64,000 nt of DNA from an uncultured Butyrivibrio sp. Its GTDB lineage: Bacteria > Bacillota > Clostridia > Lachnospirales > Lachnospiraceae. The stretch spans positions 1 to 64,000 of the forward strand of contig NZ_CAMVPU010000004.1 of NCBI RefSeq assembly GCF_947169445.1, given 5' to 3'. A program made the translations under genes and the position numbers. Each line of letters begins with the position of its first letter. Positions within the stretch are counted from its first letter, which is position 1. Below, piece after piece: positions 44,833-53,659 of this stretch. The notes below the pieces were generated by a model. The model did not search any database and was not told the DNA's origin. It saw only the letters and a program-made list of their open reading frames with translations.

Positions 44833-46740
44833 ATGAAAAAAAGTGTCATCAGTTGCATCTTATTGAGTAGCTTGCTGTTTCTAGCATCCTGCGGAAACGA
44901 TAAGACTCTGGATGAGATAGAAAGCGCTCTTGGTTCGTCAACTCCCAAAGCTACAACTACTGACAAAACAGATTCTGACCAAGCAGATAACGCAATAGAT
45001 CAGAAGGAAACAAAAATTGAATACGACGGCCTGTTTGATGCCAGCAGAAAGGTTTCAAAAATCACCATTGAGAAGAACTACAGGATCTATGATAATCCCA
45101 ACAGCAGCTCTTACAGACTGTCATATAACATGCTCACCGGAACAACGGTATCTGAGTACAACAGCAAAGACGTTCTGCTCAGGATAGCATATTATAGCCC
45201 TGATAATACTGTGTATGAATGGGAAGAAGCTGTTGAATTTGACAGTGGTAATATTACGACCAAGAAAAGATATGACGCGGATGGGACATGTACGGAAGAA
45301 AATCACCTACAATATGATGGTGATGATGTAGTTTATTCCAATTTTACATATCACGATGGGAGTTCCTATGAAATTTACTACGAAAACGGAAACGTAATAA
45401 AAAGTATCTCAACCAGCTCGGATGGTATCGTGAAAGAGCACACCACGGAGATTGAACATATTGATTCCACAACAGACAAAGAGCTCCGATATACAAATGG
45501 TGAATTAACCGAGTATGTGGTCATTGAGAAAAATGAAAAGGGTGAAACGCTCAGCAGATCGAGATATAAGGCCGATGGGACATTTGTAGAATCTAATATA
45601 TATAATCCCGACGAGCCAGATAACATCAATACCCATACAGTAGAGACATACTCTGGCAGCACCACAACACATGAGACCACCTATGCCGCCAACGGCAGGA
45701 TTGCTAAAAAATTCGGATATACATATGGTTATGACGAGGATGGAAGAGTAGCAATAGAACTCGACCTTGGCGAAAACGACAACTATCTCCGGGGGTGGAA
45801 TGAATATGAATATAGGGATGTCAGTTACAAATATGAACATGTTGACCTGAGGTCATACCAGCCCTACGATCTTGACTTTACATATGTAGATTACGATAAC
45901 CACAACAAATCTTTACTTAAATCAATCAAACGAACCGACAAACTATTTTTTGGCGGCGGCAGTGCAATGTATTTTGATAATGACAACAATACCAACCGCG
46001 TTATGATATCTGACAGCGACACATATGAGGAAACATATAAATACGACTATGGCAGTAACGGGCTGCCCGCCAAGGGTTATATTTATAACCAAAAGGGTGA
46101 TCTTATTTATGAACTGACTTATGATGATAACGGAAGCCTTATATATCAAGATTCCAACCAAGTCAGTCCTTATGGTCCGTCAGAGTATGAAGCAGATATG
46201 TCCTCGATTGATTACTCATATGCATATCAGTACAATTCTGATGGACTTAAAACCAAAATGGAAGAATCCCACATATATTTAGGCGAAGTTTCGAGCGGCT
46301 GTCCGGAAAAGTACTATTATGACAAGCATGGACGTCTGGTATACACGGAACGCTATTCTGCTGTAGATCCAAACGAGCTGATTGAGTATACTGTGTATGC
46401 ATATAGCGATCAGTATGGTCTTCTTGCAAAAATCATAGTTTCAGAACCATATGGTTTTACACAGAGCACCACCTATTTTAACGGGAAAGCATATTATGTC
46501 ACCTATTCAGACTACACATACAGGAGCGGGACGATCTATAACCTTGATGAATATGGCCAGGTGATCAGTTATACAAGTGTTTATCAAAATGGAGCAACTG
46601 AAGTAGATGAATTTACATATGATGAGTTTGGTAACTGCATAGAACACAAAAATAATTCAGTCGATATTCACTATGAGTATTATGAGAAGGGAGATAAGAA
46701 AATACCTCTCAAAAAGATCTATTATCCAGAAATGCCATAA
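44833..46740 (+). CDS. Lipoprotein with YD/RHS-like repeats
   Basis: The 635-residue protein starts 15 nt after the previous stop, behind AGAGG, so it is in the same unit as the 41899 gene. The lipobox 'LLFLASCGND' gives lipid attachment at Cys 20. Most of the chain is made of short tyrosine- and glycine-rich repeats ('YDADGTCTEENHLQYDGDD', 'YDDNGSLIYQDSN', 'YDEFGNCIEHKNNS'), a pattern shared with YD/RHS repeats and YwqK-type antitoxins. Such repeats form beta-sheet shells. There is no C-terminal toxin domain. It probably works on the outer face of the membrane with the 41899 protein. Confidence 0.82.
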   Translation: MKKSVISCILLSSLLFLASCGNDKTLDEIESALGSSTPKATTTDKTDSDQADNAIDQKETKIEYDGLFDASRKVSKITIEKNYRIYDNPNSSSYRLSYNMLTGTTVSEYNSKDVLLRIAYYSPDNTVYEWEEAVEFDSGNITTKKRYDADGTCTEENHLQYDGDDVVYSNFTYHDGSSYEIYYENGNVIKSISTSSDGIVKEHTTEIEHIDSTTDKELRYTNGELTEYVVIEKNEKGETLSRSRYKADGTFVESNIYNPDEPDNINTHTVETYSGSTTTHETTYAANGRIAKKFGYTYGYDEDGRVAIELDLGENDNYLRGWNEYEYRDVSYKYEHVDLRSYQPYDLDFTYVDYDNHNKSLLKSIKRTDKLFFGGGSAMYFDNDNNTNRVMISDSDTYEETYKYDYGSNGLPAKGYIYNQKGDLIYELTYDDNGSLIYQDSNQVSPYGPSEYEADMSSIDYSYAYQYNSDGLKTKMEESHIYLGEVSSGCPEKYYYDKHGRLVYTERYSAVDPNELIEYTVYAYSDQYGLLAKIIVSEPYGFTQSTTYFNGKAYYVTYSDYTYRSGTIYNLDEYGQVISYTSVYQNGATEVDEFTYDEFGNCIEHKNNSVDIHYEYYEKGDKKIPLKKIYYPEMP

Positions 46741-46773
46741 AACCTTTTATAAATTATAATTATCTAACGCAGA

Positions 46774-46805
46774 ACAACCGCCATCCCGTGATAGCGGTTG
46801 TTTTT
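46774..46805. terminator. Terminator between convergent genes
   Basis: ACAACCGC and GCGGTTGT form an 8-bp stem followed by a T-run on the + strand; a shared terminator with the - strand gene at 46820 is likely. Confidence 0.85.
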
Positions 46806-46819
46806 GTAAAAGCATTTAA

Positions 46820-47530
46820 TTAGTGTGACCAGATGCCTTCAGAAGATAATATTTCTACAAACTTTTTGGAAATGTAACAGATATGTACTACCGCCACGAT
46901 CATCACAAGCCAGGCTATCAGTGTCGGGCCGAATGTTTCTATTTCGCTGTAGCTTTCTACCAGTGATGAATCAAAAAGTAATATGGTAAGGCATTGAATG
47001 AGCATCGAAACCAGACCCAGAAATACCGAAATCTTTGATGATTTTGCCACTTTACTGATTTCCTTGTTCCGGACATTAAGAACCGCATTAAGCAGAAACA
47101 GTGCTGAAAAGATGGAAACACCTATAGCAATCACACCCCAGGCCTTTATAGCCGTGTAAGATTCTACATCAAATCCCCATTCGTCCAGCCTGTCCACAAG
47201 CTTAAAGAAATCAAAAAGAGTACTTTTTACAGTTCTGTCCATAATGATACCCTTTGACGACTTAAACAGAATACCTGCTGTTACAAAGGCATTGGCAAGT
47301 AGCATAACAACCAAATAAGTTGTCCTCTTGCTTAACTGCCCGCTAAATGATTTAGAAATATCAATATTTTGAATATTAATATTGATTGTTTTTTTATTGT
47401 TTTCAGCCCCACTATCGTTATTCTTCTGGGAGTTGTTTTCTGCTGGTGGATCTTCTTTTAAATGATTACCACATTTATGACAATACTCAGCAGTCTCTTT
47501 TACTTCTGCTCCGCATTTATTGCAGTACAT
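46820..47530 (-). CDS. Zinc-ribbon polytopic membrane protein
   Basis: The 236-residue protein starts behind TGGAGG. The zinc ribbon 'MYCNKCGAEVKETAEYCHKC' is of the general bacterial type, not the near-identical type of the neighbouring cluster. An asparagine-rich linker follows, then four hydrophobic segments near 92-108, 148-168, 183-203 and 212-230. No transport or catalytic motif is visible. It is on the opposite strand to the 41899-46740 unit and probably starts a separate unit. Confidence 0.75.
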   Translation of the reverse strand: MYCNKCGAEVKETAEYCHKCGNHLKEDPPAENNSQKNNDSGAENNKKTININIQNIDISKSFSGQLSKRTTYLVVMLLANAFVTAGILFKSSKGIIMDRTVKSTLFDFFKLVDRLDEWGFDVESYTAIKAWGVIAIGVSIFSALFLLNAVLNVRNKEISKVAKSSKISVFLGLVSMLIQCLTILLFDSSLVESYSEIETFGPTLIAWLVMIVAVVHICYISKKFVEILSSEGIWSH

Positions 47531-47553
47531 TTTATTCCTCCATCTATATCATA

Positions 47554-47958
47554 TTAATGATTTGTTATCTTGTACGCCTCATATGGGAATGGTGCAAAAT
47601 AACTCCTGGCACAATCAGCACAGAATACCGAGTTATAATCATAAGGATCATAGTAAGCAGTTTTGACAGTTTTGCCACATACAGAGCATGTATACGTTGG
47701 TCTGCTGGCAAACCAAATAACCGCTATTACTGCCAATACTAATACAACTACAATCGCTGCTCCAAAGGATTTAGAACCGTTTTGGGCCAGCGTTCTTGTA
47801 GGCAAACTGATATGAGAATCATCAGGAGTCATTGGTTCATGGTATTGATAATTCGCATTAATAGTAGCTTTGGGGTTTTCAATTTTAGTTCCACAGTATT
47901 TGCAATATTGAGAAGTATCCGTTATTTCTTTTCCACATGCCGTATTAGGGCATTTCAT
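47554..47958 (-). CDS. Short membrane protein with two zinc ribbons
   Basis: The 134-residue protein starts MKCPNTACGK behind GGGAGG. Its first 26 residues are the cluster's shared ribbon ('KEITDTSQYCKYCGTKI'). A membrane helix lies near 75-94. A second ribbon ('CSVCGKTVKTAYYDPYD', then FCADC) follows, ending 'SYFAPFPYEAYKITNH'. The membrane helix and second ribbon are closely similar to residues 57-125 of the 48600 protein on the opposite strand, so this is a shorter copy of the same architecture, possibly a duplicate that lost its C-terminal domains. Confidence 0.75.
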   Translation of the reverse strand: MKCPNTACGKEITDTSQYCKYCGTKIENPKATINANYQYHEPMTPDDSHISLPTRTLAQNGSKSFGAAIVVVLVLAVIAVIWFASRPTYTCSVCGKTVKTAYYDPYDYNSVFCADCARSYFAPFPYEAYKITNH

Positions 47959-47997
47959 AGCAAACCTCCCAAGATAACAAAACAACAGCAAACAATA

Positions 47998-48381
47998 TCA
48001 GATATGCTTGCCACATGTTGAGCAGAACATTGAATCTTCTTCAAGAGGCGCCCCACAGTGAGGACAGACGTTTTGTTTCTTTTCTTCCTGAGCTTCCGGC
48101 TCCTGTCCAAATTTATGCCCGCACATATTGCAAAACAGGCTCTCAAGTGTTACTTCTTTTCCACAGTCAGGACAACGCTTAAGGCCTTTAGCTTCAAGCT
48201 CCTTTGCATCCATGCTGTTAAGTTCGTCAAATACTGATGATATCTTGGAAAACTGCTCGCTATATTTGTTGTTAAAACCAGTATTACCCTTATTGTCCCT
48301 ATAGAAGACCTCTCCTAGCTCAGTATATAGTTTATTAAGCTTGTTCTCCAGTTCCTGTTTGGCAACGTTGTTAATTTCCAT
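47998..48381 (-). CDS. Cytosolic coiled-coil protein with two C-terminal zinc ribbons
   Basis: The 127-residue protein starts behind AAGGAGG. A helical segment (1-65, 'KQELENKLNKLYTELGEVFY') precedes two zinc ribbons at about 70-92 ('RCPDCGKEVTLESLFCNMCG') and 106-126 ('VCPHCGAPLEEDSMFCSTCG'). No membrane segment. Proteins of this form are common in Firmicutes as partners of membrane or nucleic-acid proteins. It lies just upstream of, and in the same direction as, the 47958 gene, so they may share a transcript. Confidence 0.75.
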   Translation of the reverse strand: MEINNVAKQELENKLNKLYTELGEVFYRDNKGNTGFNNKYSEQFSKISSVFDELNSMDAKELEAKGLKRCPDCGKEVTLESLFCNMCGHKFGQEPEAQEEKKQNVCPHCGAPLEEDSMFCSTCGKHI

Positions 48382-48599
48382 GATGACCTCCTTATGATGA
48401 TGCTTTACTTGATAATAATTATATCAATGTTTTTGCGTTTTTACACAAAAGATTTGTCCCTGGCATAAATCCTGCAACATTCACTGCTAGGCGAGATTTT
48501 ACTGTATTTTAATAAGCGGATTATCGTTTATGTTGTATAATTTATAGTGGGTGTTTGCCCGTGTTGGATTTGTAAATAAAGTTCAAGGAGAATAAAACC

Positions 48600-50183
48600 A
48601 TGAAATGTCCTGGCTGTGGTAAGGAAATATCAGATACTTCGCAGTTTTGTAAGTATTGCGGTACCAAGATTGAGAAAAAAGAAACAAGTTCCTATCAGTA
48701 TCATGAACCAGATGATGACAATGATAAAAGGACTCCGCCCCCGCCGTCAAAACCTGCGATCGACAAAAGCTTTTTAATTGCCATAGGAGTAGTAGCAATA
48801 GTACTCCTTATTATATTCATTGCCATTTCAGGGGCTAATAAACCAAAATATACATGTACAGTATGTGGTAAAACAGTCAAAACCGCATACTATGACCCCT
48901 ATGATGACGATACTATCTTTTGTGAAGATTGCGCGAGGGAATATTTTGCGCCGTTCAATTATGAGATGTATAAGATTACTGACAGCCATCAAGTCAGAAA
49001 ACAGCAGAGCACTTCCCAAGTGCCGATAAATACTACTTCAGAAAGTTCTGCATCCACCAGTATTGATAACTTATCAGATATTCAGTTGCCACTACAGATC
49101 CACTCTTATGATGATTTTGATAATGCAGCTGTTGGTTCCACTGTTACAGTAGATGCCTTTGTACAGGATGCTTTTAGCTGGTCAAGCAATGGATGTTCTT
49201 TATATGTTGCCAATGGGAACGATGCTTATTATGTAAGCGGATTACACTGTACCGAATCTGAATTTGAACAGTTTAAATCGCCTGGAATGCATATAAGTAT
49301 TACTGGCACAAAAGTCGACAAAAACGGTGATTATCAGATAAATGACTGCATGTTCACAATCGTTGACGATTCCCGATATAGTCCTGCCCCTACAGATGTG
49401 ACTAATATGCTCAAATTATCTTCAATATCAGATTATAAAAATCACAGGATCTGTATCACAGAAGCAATAATTGAGCCTAACAATTATTCAAACGAGCCTT
49501 ATTATATCGCAGATTTTAACAGATCTGGCGGCCTTGTTGATACCAGCAACAGAATGCTTGGCGATGATCTGGGTTTTAAAGCTCTTGTGAATGGCAGTGA
49601 GTGTTCGTTTATTATTGACACTGCTTGTACCGATTCTTCATCTGAACCATACAAGATAGTCAGGGAATTTAAGATAGAAGATAAAATAAACTGCACCGGA
49701 TACCTTCTGTTTGATCAGGATAACAACCCAGTTGTTATAATTGAAGAATTATCTGTTATCATTGACCCTAACAAACCCTGGATCCTATTTGAAGATAAGC
49801 CTTTCCAGGACAGTACATATTTTCCTTATTCACCAGAAAAAGACGCTTTAGACAATCATGGAAATACTTATGATTTAATGTACACATGTGGGGCTATATA
49901 TAATTGGAATGCTGACTGGAAATTAGGAAGAGAATATTCTACATTATCTGGTTATGCTGGAACCCCTGCAGGAGACAATGCAACAGATGTGAATGGAATT
50001 ATTCAGATATATGGTGATGGTGAATTATTATATGAATTAACTGGAATTGATGGGGACACAGAAACAGATCATTTTACAATAGACGTAACTGGAGTTGATG
50101 TTATTACCATTCAGGCTGAAGGCGGATGTGGCCCTTTAGCATTTTGTCCTGTTATGATCGCTGATGTAGAAGTAATGCGATGA
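48600..50183 (+). CDS. Zinc-ribbon membrane protein with external NPCBM-like domain
   Basis: The 527-residue protein starts behind AAGGAGAATAAA. Residues 1-24 are the shared ribbon; a membrane helix lies at 57-77; a second ribbon at 86-111 ('CTVCGKTVKTAYYDPYD') follows. An OB-like domain is likely near 165-255 ('VGSTVTVDAFVQDAFSWSSN'), then a further beta domain. Residues about 400-527 fit the NPCBM family of sugar-binding modules: 'STLSGYAGTPAGDNATDVNG', 'IQIYGDGELLYELTG', and 'FTIDVTGVDVITIQAEGG'. This suggests an external carbohydrate-binding role, perhaps wall or mucus glycans. It is divergent from the 48381 gene. Confidence 0.82.
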   Translation: MKCPGCGKEISDTSQFCKYCGTKIEKKETSSYQYHEPDDDNDKRTPPPPSKPAIDKSFLIAIGVVAIVLLIIFIAISGANKPKYTCTVCGKTVKTAYYDPYDDDTIFCEDCAREYFAPFNYEMYKITDSHQVRKQQSTSQVPINTTSESSASTSIDNLSDIQLPLQIHSYDDFDNAAVGSTVTVDAFVQDAFSWSSNGCSLYVANGNDAYYVSGLHCTESEFEQFKSPGMHISITGTKVDKNGDYQINDCMFTIVDDSRYSPAPTDVTNMLKLSSISDYKNHRICITEAIIEPNNYSNEPYYIADFNRSGGLVDTSNRMLGDDLGFKALVNGSECSFIIDTACTDSSSEPYKIVREFKIEDKINCTGYLLFDQDNNPVVIIEELSVIIDPNKPWILFEDKPFQDSTYFPYSPEKDALDNHGNTYDLMYTCGAIYNWNADWKLGREYSTLSGYAGTPAGDNATDVNGIIQIYGDGELLYELTGIDGDTETDHFTIDVTGVDVITIQAEGGCGPLAFCPVMIADVEVMR

Positions 50184-50242
50184 TACGTGCGTAAAGTGAG
50201 CAGATTATCTACATTGTAGTATAAAATGGAGGCTTATTATAT

Positions 50243-50916
50243 ATGAAATGCCCAGACTGTGGTAAGGAAATCACTGATTCTTCACAATATTGTAAATATT
50301 GTGGAACAAAGATCGAAAAGCCAAAAATCATGTTTACTATCTGTATTGGAATAATTACAAGATAAGGATTCAATATCAGTACTATACATACAATCAGGCA
50401 GAGGATTACTTGATAGTTATCACTCCCTTAAAAGATGGAGAAGGTTATATTTATGGATATGACGAACCATCTTCATCTGACTTTGATCCCGTATATGAGT
50501 TTTATTATGGCGAATGTAAAAATGGAACATTTAATGGCATAATTACAGGCCAGTATCAAACCCTTTCTAGTCATGGTTATGTGGCTGGAAATATCACAAA
50601 CGGATTGCGTAATGGGAAATGGCATGAAAATGAAGAGAGTAAATATAGAGGAAATAATAAAATAACATGTACCTTTACAAAGGGTCAATCTAATTTTACT
50701 CAATCGCAACAAGGTGATAAAACGAGTTATGCCTGCGGCAAAGTGCTCGATGAAACAGGGAAAAACAAAGGAGCGTACTTACAATTAAACGAATCGGATT
50801 ATAATATGTATTATGCCGACAGATACTGGGGTGTAGGCAAAGACGATTTCGTTAATGAGTGGAATTTTAGATACGATTTAGGTAAGACGGAAAAGAAAAT
50901 AAGATTAGGCTATTAA
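50243..50916 (+). pseudogene. Zinc-ribbon gene interrupted by a frameshift
   Basis: An ATG at 50243 behind TGGAGG opens with the shared ribbon (MKCPDCGKEITDSSQYCKYC then GTKIEKPK). That frame stops at about 50366. A second frame overlaps it and runs to 50916, beginning sensibly at 'NHVYYLYWNNYKIRIQYQYY'. A shift of -1 at the A-run in CCAAAAATC near 50320 joins them into one protein of about 220 residues. The second part resembles MORN-like repeats ('YGECKNGTFNGIITGQY', 'VAGNITNGLRNGKW'). It could be a decayed gene, a sequencing indel, or programmed slippage at the A-run. No membrane helix is present, unlike its paralogues. Confidence 0.6.
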
Positions 50917-50969
50917 CCCATTAGTTACAGTAAAACCGTGTTGCTAATTATACATCAGGCAGGAACATC

Positions 50970-51428
50970 ATGAATATTGAAAGACAGGCTTTACCCTCAA
51001 GTTGCTGTGACATAAACGAAAACATGGATTACGACAAACATAGACTTAAAGCTGCTAATAACGATCCAGAGTCGTTATTAGTCATGGCATACTATTTTAT
51101 GTTTGGTTATGACTGCCCTGATCAGAGCTATATAATATCAGAAGAGTATTACCAGAAATACAAGGATACATTAACAGAACACAAGCCATCATCCTATGAA
51201 AAGAATCTTGAAAACATATTACTGGATGCATATGGAAAGTTCCAGGCAATGATTGGTAGGGCACATACCGAGGAAGAAGGCTGGGAATACAATCTATACC
51301 GCAGAGGCTTAAGAGAACCCCTGCAAGATAAATACGATTCACCGGATCCTGATAACGATGTTTGCATAAATTTCCTACAGCCAGAGATCTGCGCAGGATG
51401 TACCAGATGGAAAGTCTGGCGTGAATGA
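50970..51428 (+). CDS. Hypothetical protein
   Basis: The 152-residue protein starts behind a weak AGGAAC site. It is charged and helical in the middle ('YMISEEYYQKYKD'-like region near 50-75), with an N-terminal CC pair and a C-terminal CAGC pair ('PEICAGCTRWKVWRE') that might bind metal. No family is recognised. Its stop codon abuts the stop codon of the convergent recombinase gene with no gap and no terminator hairpin. Confidence 0.55.
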   Translation: MNIERQALPSSCCDINENMDYDKHRLKAANNDPESLLVMAYYFMFGYDCPDQSYIISEEYYQKYKDTLTEHKPSSYEKNLENILLDAYGKFQAMIGRAHTEEEGWEYNLYRRGLREPLQDKYDSPDPDNDVCINFLQPEICAGCTRWKVWRE

Positions 51429-52487
51429 TCATTTCTGCCGCCAGTTACGGGAGTTTTTAACCGCTTCCTCTTTGTCGCTGGCCCGGGCATAAATGTTGGT
51501 GGCATTGATGGATTTATGCCCCATACGCTGCTGAAGCACAAGTATATTCTTCTCATGCTTGTAAAACTCCATTGCAAAGCTGGAGCGAAGTTTGTGGACA
51601 CTTATATCACTGCGCTTTAATGACGCTTTCACGTATTTTTTAAGCATCTGCTGAATCTCACGGATAGACAACCGCTCGCCAGTCGCAGTAGTAAATAGTG
51701 GGGTATTCTCGGTGAACTTCTCACCTTGAATTTCCCTAGATTGCAGATAATCCATGATGTATTCTTTGGATTCATCAGAGAAAAAGACCTTTGAAGGAGT
51801 TTTAGCCTTCTTTTTGCCTTTCCTGAGCGCCATTACGTAACATTCATTCTTTTCAGGGTCAAAAGTATCTTCATAAATGATCACGTCATTTATATTGAGC
51901 GCCTGCAGCTCGGATATTCTAAGACCGGTATCCAAAAAGAGAAAAATGATGGACAGATCCCTTTTCATATACTTATCATGAACTTCAAGCTGTTTCTTGG
52001 TAAGCCCCGTGCCGTATTTGATACAGCTTAAAAGCTGCTCCTGTTCATCCAGGTTGAGGTATGTAACATATTCTGTTTCAGGAATCTCGACAGTCTGAGC
52101 CCCAGATACGGGATTATATTCAAGCTTCCTTTCTGTGTTTATGAGATATTCATATAGGCCGGATATTGATGATCTGCGCCTTGCGCGTGTCCTCTCGGAT
52201 AATTTCTGGTTTTCGTCCATCCATGTGAGAAAATAGTTAATATCTGTAGCCTTGATCTGTTTCAGATCATCAAGGGAAAGATCTTTTATCTGCTTGTCCG
52301 GGAAATATGGATAAAAGTTTACTGCATATTCAAAGAAGTATTTAAGATCCAGCGCATATGACAGGCGCGTCAGTATTGCTTTTCCAGATGTTCCTGAATA
52401 AAAGTATTGCTGGGTAAACTCTGGGAGCAATTCTGTAATATCATTTAGTTTTTCCGTGTTAGTCTTTGCTGGTTTCTTATCTGACAT
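51429..52487 (-). CDS. Tyrosine recombinase / integrase, XerC/D-like
   Basis: The 352-residue protein starts MSDKKPAKTNTEK behind GGAGA; upstream in-frame codons lack a ribosome site. An N-terminal SAM-like DNA-binding domain (about 15-125) precedes the catalytic domain. The active-site residues are visible: Arg 190 in 'LDTGLRISEL', His 298 and Arg 301 in 'VHKLRSSFAM', His 324 in 'RMGHKSI' and Tyr 333 in 'NIYARASD'. It could integrate or resolve a mobile element, or resolve dimers. No directionality factor or obvious attachment site lies next to it. It is about 10 kb outside the conjugation regulon, so a direct link to that element is not proven. Confidence 0.93.
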   Translation of the reverse strand: MSDKKPAKTNTEKLNDITELLPEFTQQYFYSGTSGKAILTRLSYALDLKYFFEYAVNFYPYFPDKQIKDLSLDDLKQIKATDINYFLTWMDENQKLSERTRARRRSSISGLYEYLINTERKLEYNPVSGAQTVEIPETEYVTYLNLDEQEQLLSCIKYGTGLTKKQLEVHDKYMKRDLSIIFLFLDTGLRISELQALNINDVIIYEDTFDPEKNECYVMALRKGKKKAKTPSKVFFSDESKEYIMDYLQSREIQGEKFTENTPLFTTATGERLSIREIQQMLKKYVKASLKRSDISVHKLRSSFAMEFYKHEKNILVLQQRMGHKSINATNIYARASDKEEAVKNSRNWRQK

Positions 52488-52673
52488 AGTGGTTCTCCGT
52501 TGTGACACACATGTTTTGATGCAAAAGCTTCCAATTTTCAGTTCTACAAAGTGGAAATATACAGTGAACAATCCCTAAAACGTAATACAGGACTTGTTGT
52601 CAGCATACATTTTCGTTTTTGCCTGTTATCGCACGACATAATGATAATTATACGCATAGGTGTTTGTCTAATA

Positions 52674-52722
52674 AAAAAGGTTCTGGGCCCTCCGCTATCC
52701 AGCAGTGGGTCGAACCTCTTTT
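52674..52722. terminator. Bidirectional terminator between recombinase and nuclease-like genes
   Basis: AGGTTC/GAACCT and GGCCC/GGGTC form a stem with an A-run before and a T-run after, so it can act on both strands. On the - strand it ends the 52786 gene. Confidence 0.75.
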
Positions 52723-52758
52723 ATGCTTATATGATAACACAAAACTCGATTTTGTCAA

Positions 52759-52804
52759 ATTGTCAATTTTTGCTTTTTTCGATTGTCAATTTTTGCTTTT
52801 TTCG
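52759..52804. repeat. 23-bp tandem duplication at a gene end
   Basis: The unit ATTGTCAATTTTTGC-TTTTTTCG occurs twice head to tail (52759-52781 and 52782-52804). The second copy contains the last codons and stop of the 52786 gene. Confidence 0.85.
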
Positions 52805-53172
52805 ATTAGCCGGCCATCGCGTGTTATAATGTAGAGCTTTCGCAGTTTTGAGTTCGATGAAAATTCCTTTTCCAGTTTTCCTATAGCATCAGACTCAGGA
52901 ACGCCAGACCTGCGCAGATCAAAAATAACGTTCCTTGATTGCAACAACGCCTGTCTCAAGTTATTTTCAATAGTCCGCTTACTCTGTCCTTGTGGCGACT
53001 TTATCTCCCACTCAACACCCTCCATAAAAATATCCGGTGTATGAATATTAGGTATATTGCTCGGTTTTATAAACTTTACATCCTTACCTAAATCAGCAAA
53101 GAATTTAGCCGCCGCAAATTCATGCTTTTCTGGCGGTGCTGATAAAGCTGATATGTCAATTGTTCCACTCAT
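52786..53172 (-). CDS. PD-(D/E)XK-type nuclease-like protein (CdiA tRNase-like)
   Basis: The 128-residue protein starts behind AAGGA at a rather long spacing. The core 'HTPDIFMEGVEWEIKSPQGQ' has the D...E-x-K pattern of the PD-(D/E)XK fold, followed by a helix 'RTIENNLRQALLQSRNVIFD' containing arginines. This arrangement is shared with C-terminal tRNase domains of contact-dependent inhibition toxins, but here it stands alone without a delivery region. It could be a free nuclease, a solitary toxin, or a repair-like protein. No immunity gene is evident beside it. Confidence 0.6.
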   Translation of the reverse strand: MSGTIDISALSAPPEKHEFAAAKFFADLGKDVKFIKPSNIPNIHTPDIFMEGVEWEIKSPQGQSKRTIENNLRQALLQSRNVIFDLRRSGVPESDAIGKLEKEFSSNSKLRKLYIITRDGRLIEKSKN

Positions 53173-53194
53173 TATATGTAAAATCCTTCAATGA

Positions 53195-53545
53195 TTAAAG
53201 ATCGTAAACGCCTTCTATATCATTATCAAAAACAAAGTAGACCTTGTTTTCCTCAGGTTTAACGTAAAGACTGATTTCTTTTACTGCATCAGCATTACCG
53301 TTCATATCATACTGGAACTTATTCTTAGCGTTCTGGACAAGATCATCATAAGTAACATTCTTATCCCCATACTGAAGAACAATGCTTACCTTGCTGGCTT
53401 CAGAAACGTCATTCGCAGTTTTCTTAGTAACTTTCTTTGCTACCTTTTCCTTAATTTCCTCAGTCTTAGCAGCTAAAGTCTTTTTGGCTTCTGAAACAGG
53501 AGCTGTTTTCTTAATAGTTGTCTTAGCTTTCTTTGGTCGTGTCAT
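53195..53545 (-). CDS. DUF6465-like protein
   Basis: The 116-residue protein starts MTRPKKAKTTIKK behind GAGGAG. The first 50 residues are lysine- and alanine-rich and probably disordered or nucleic-acid binding. The C-terminal part 'VSIVLQYGDKNVTYDDLVQN' through 'ISLYVKPEENKVYFVFDNDI' and 'GVYDL' matches the DUF6465 family, widespread in Lachnospiraceae and of unknown function. It lies in the host-like part of the window. Confidence 0.8.
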   Translation of the reverse strand: MTRPKKAKTTIKKTAPVSEAKKTLAAKTEEIKEKVAKKVTKKTANDVSEASKVSIVLQYGDKNVTYDDLVQNAKNKFQYDMNGNADAVKEISLYVKPEENKVYFVFDNDIEGVYDL

Positions 53546-53659
53546 TCTCAATTCTCCTCTCACAAAAAATACAAACAAGTACATGTTATGCCATTATTTA
53601 CGTTTTTTCAAGTAACACATACCGTGTCACGCAGTATGGCGATTTGTATCAATTATGAT

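Noticed and set aside
52578..52590. ACGTAATAC near the recombinase gene as a seventeenth promoter copy
   Set aside because: It lacks the ATCC end and the upstream AGGAAA block, and no gene follows on that strand.
52686..52722. TPsiC-arm-like word GGTTCGACCC on the - strand, suggesting a tRNA remnant
   Set aside because: The surrounding bases do not form a cloverleaf, and the segment folds as a terminator flanked by A- and T-runs. No tRNA gene is supported.
52786..53545. Toxin-antitoxin pair made of the nuclease-like protein and the DUF6465 protein
   Set aside because: The DUF6465 family is widespread without nucleases, the genes have separate ribosome sites and a 22-bp gap, and nothing shows interaction.
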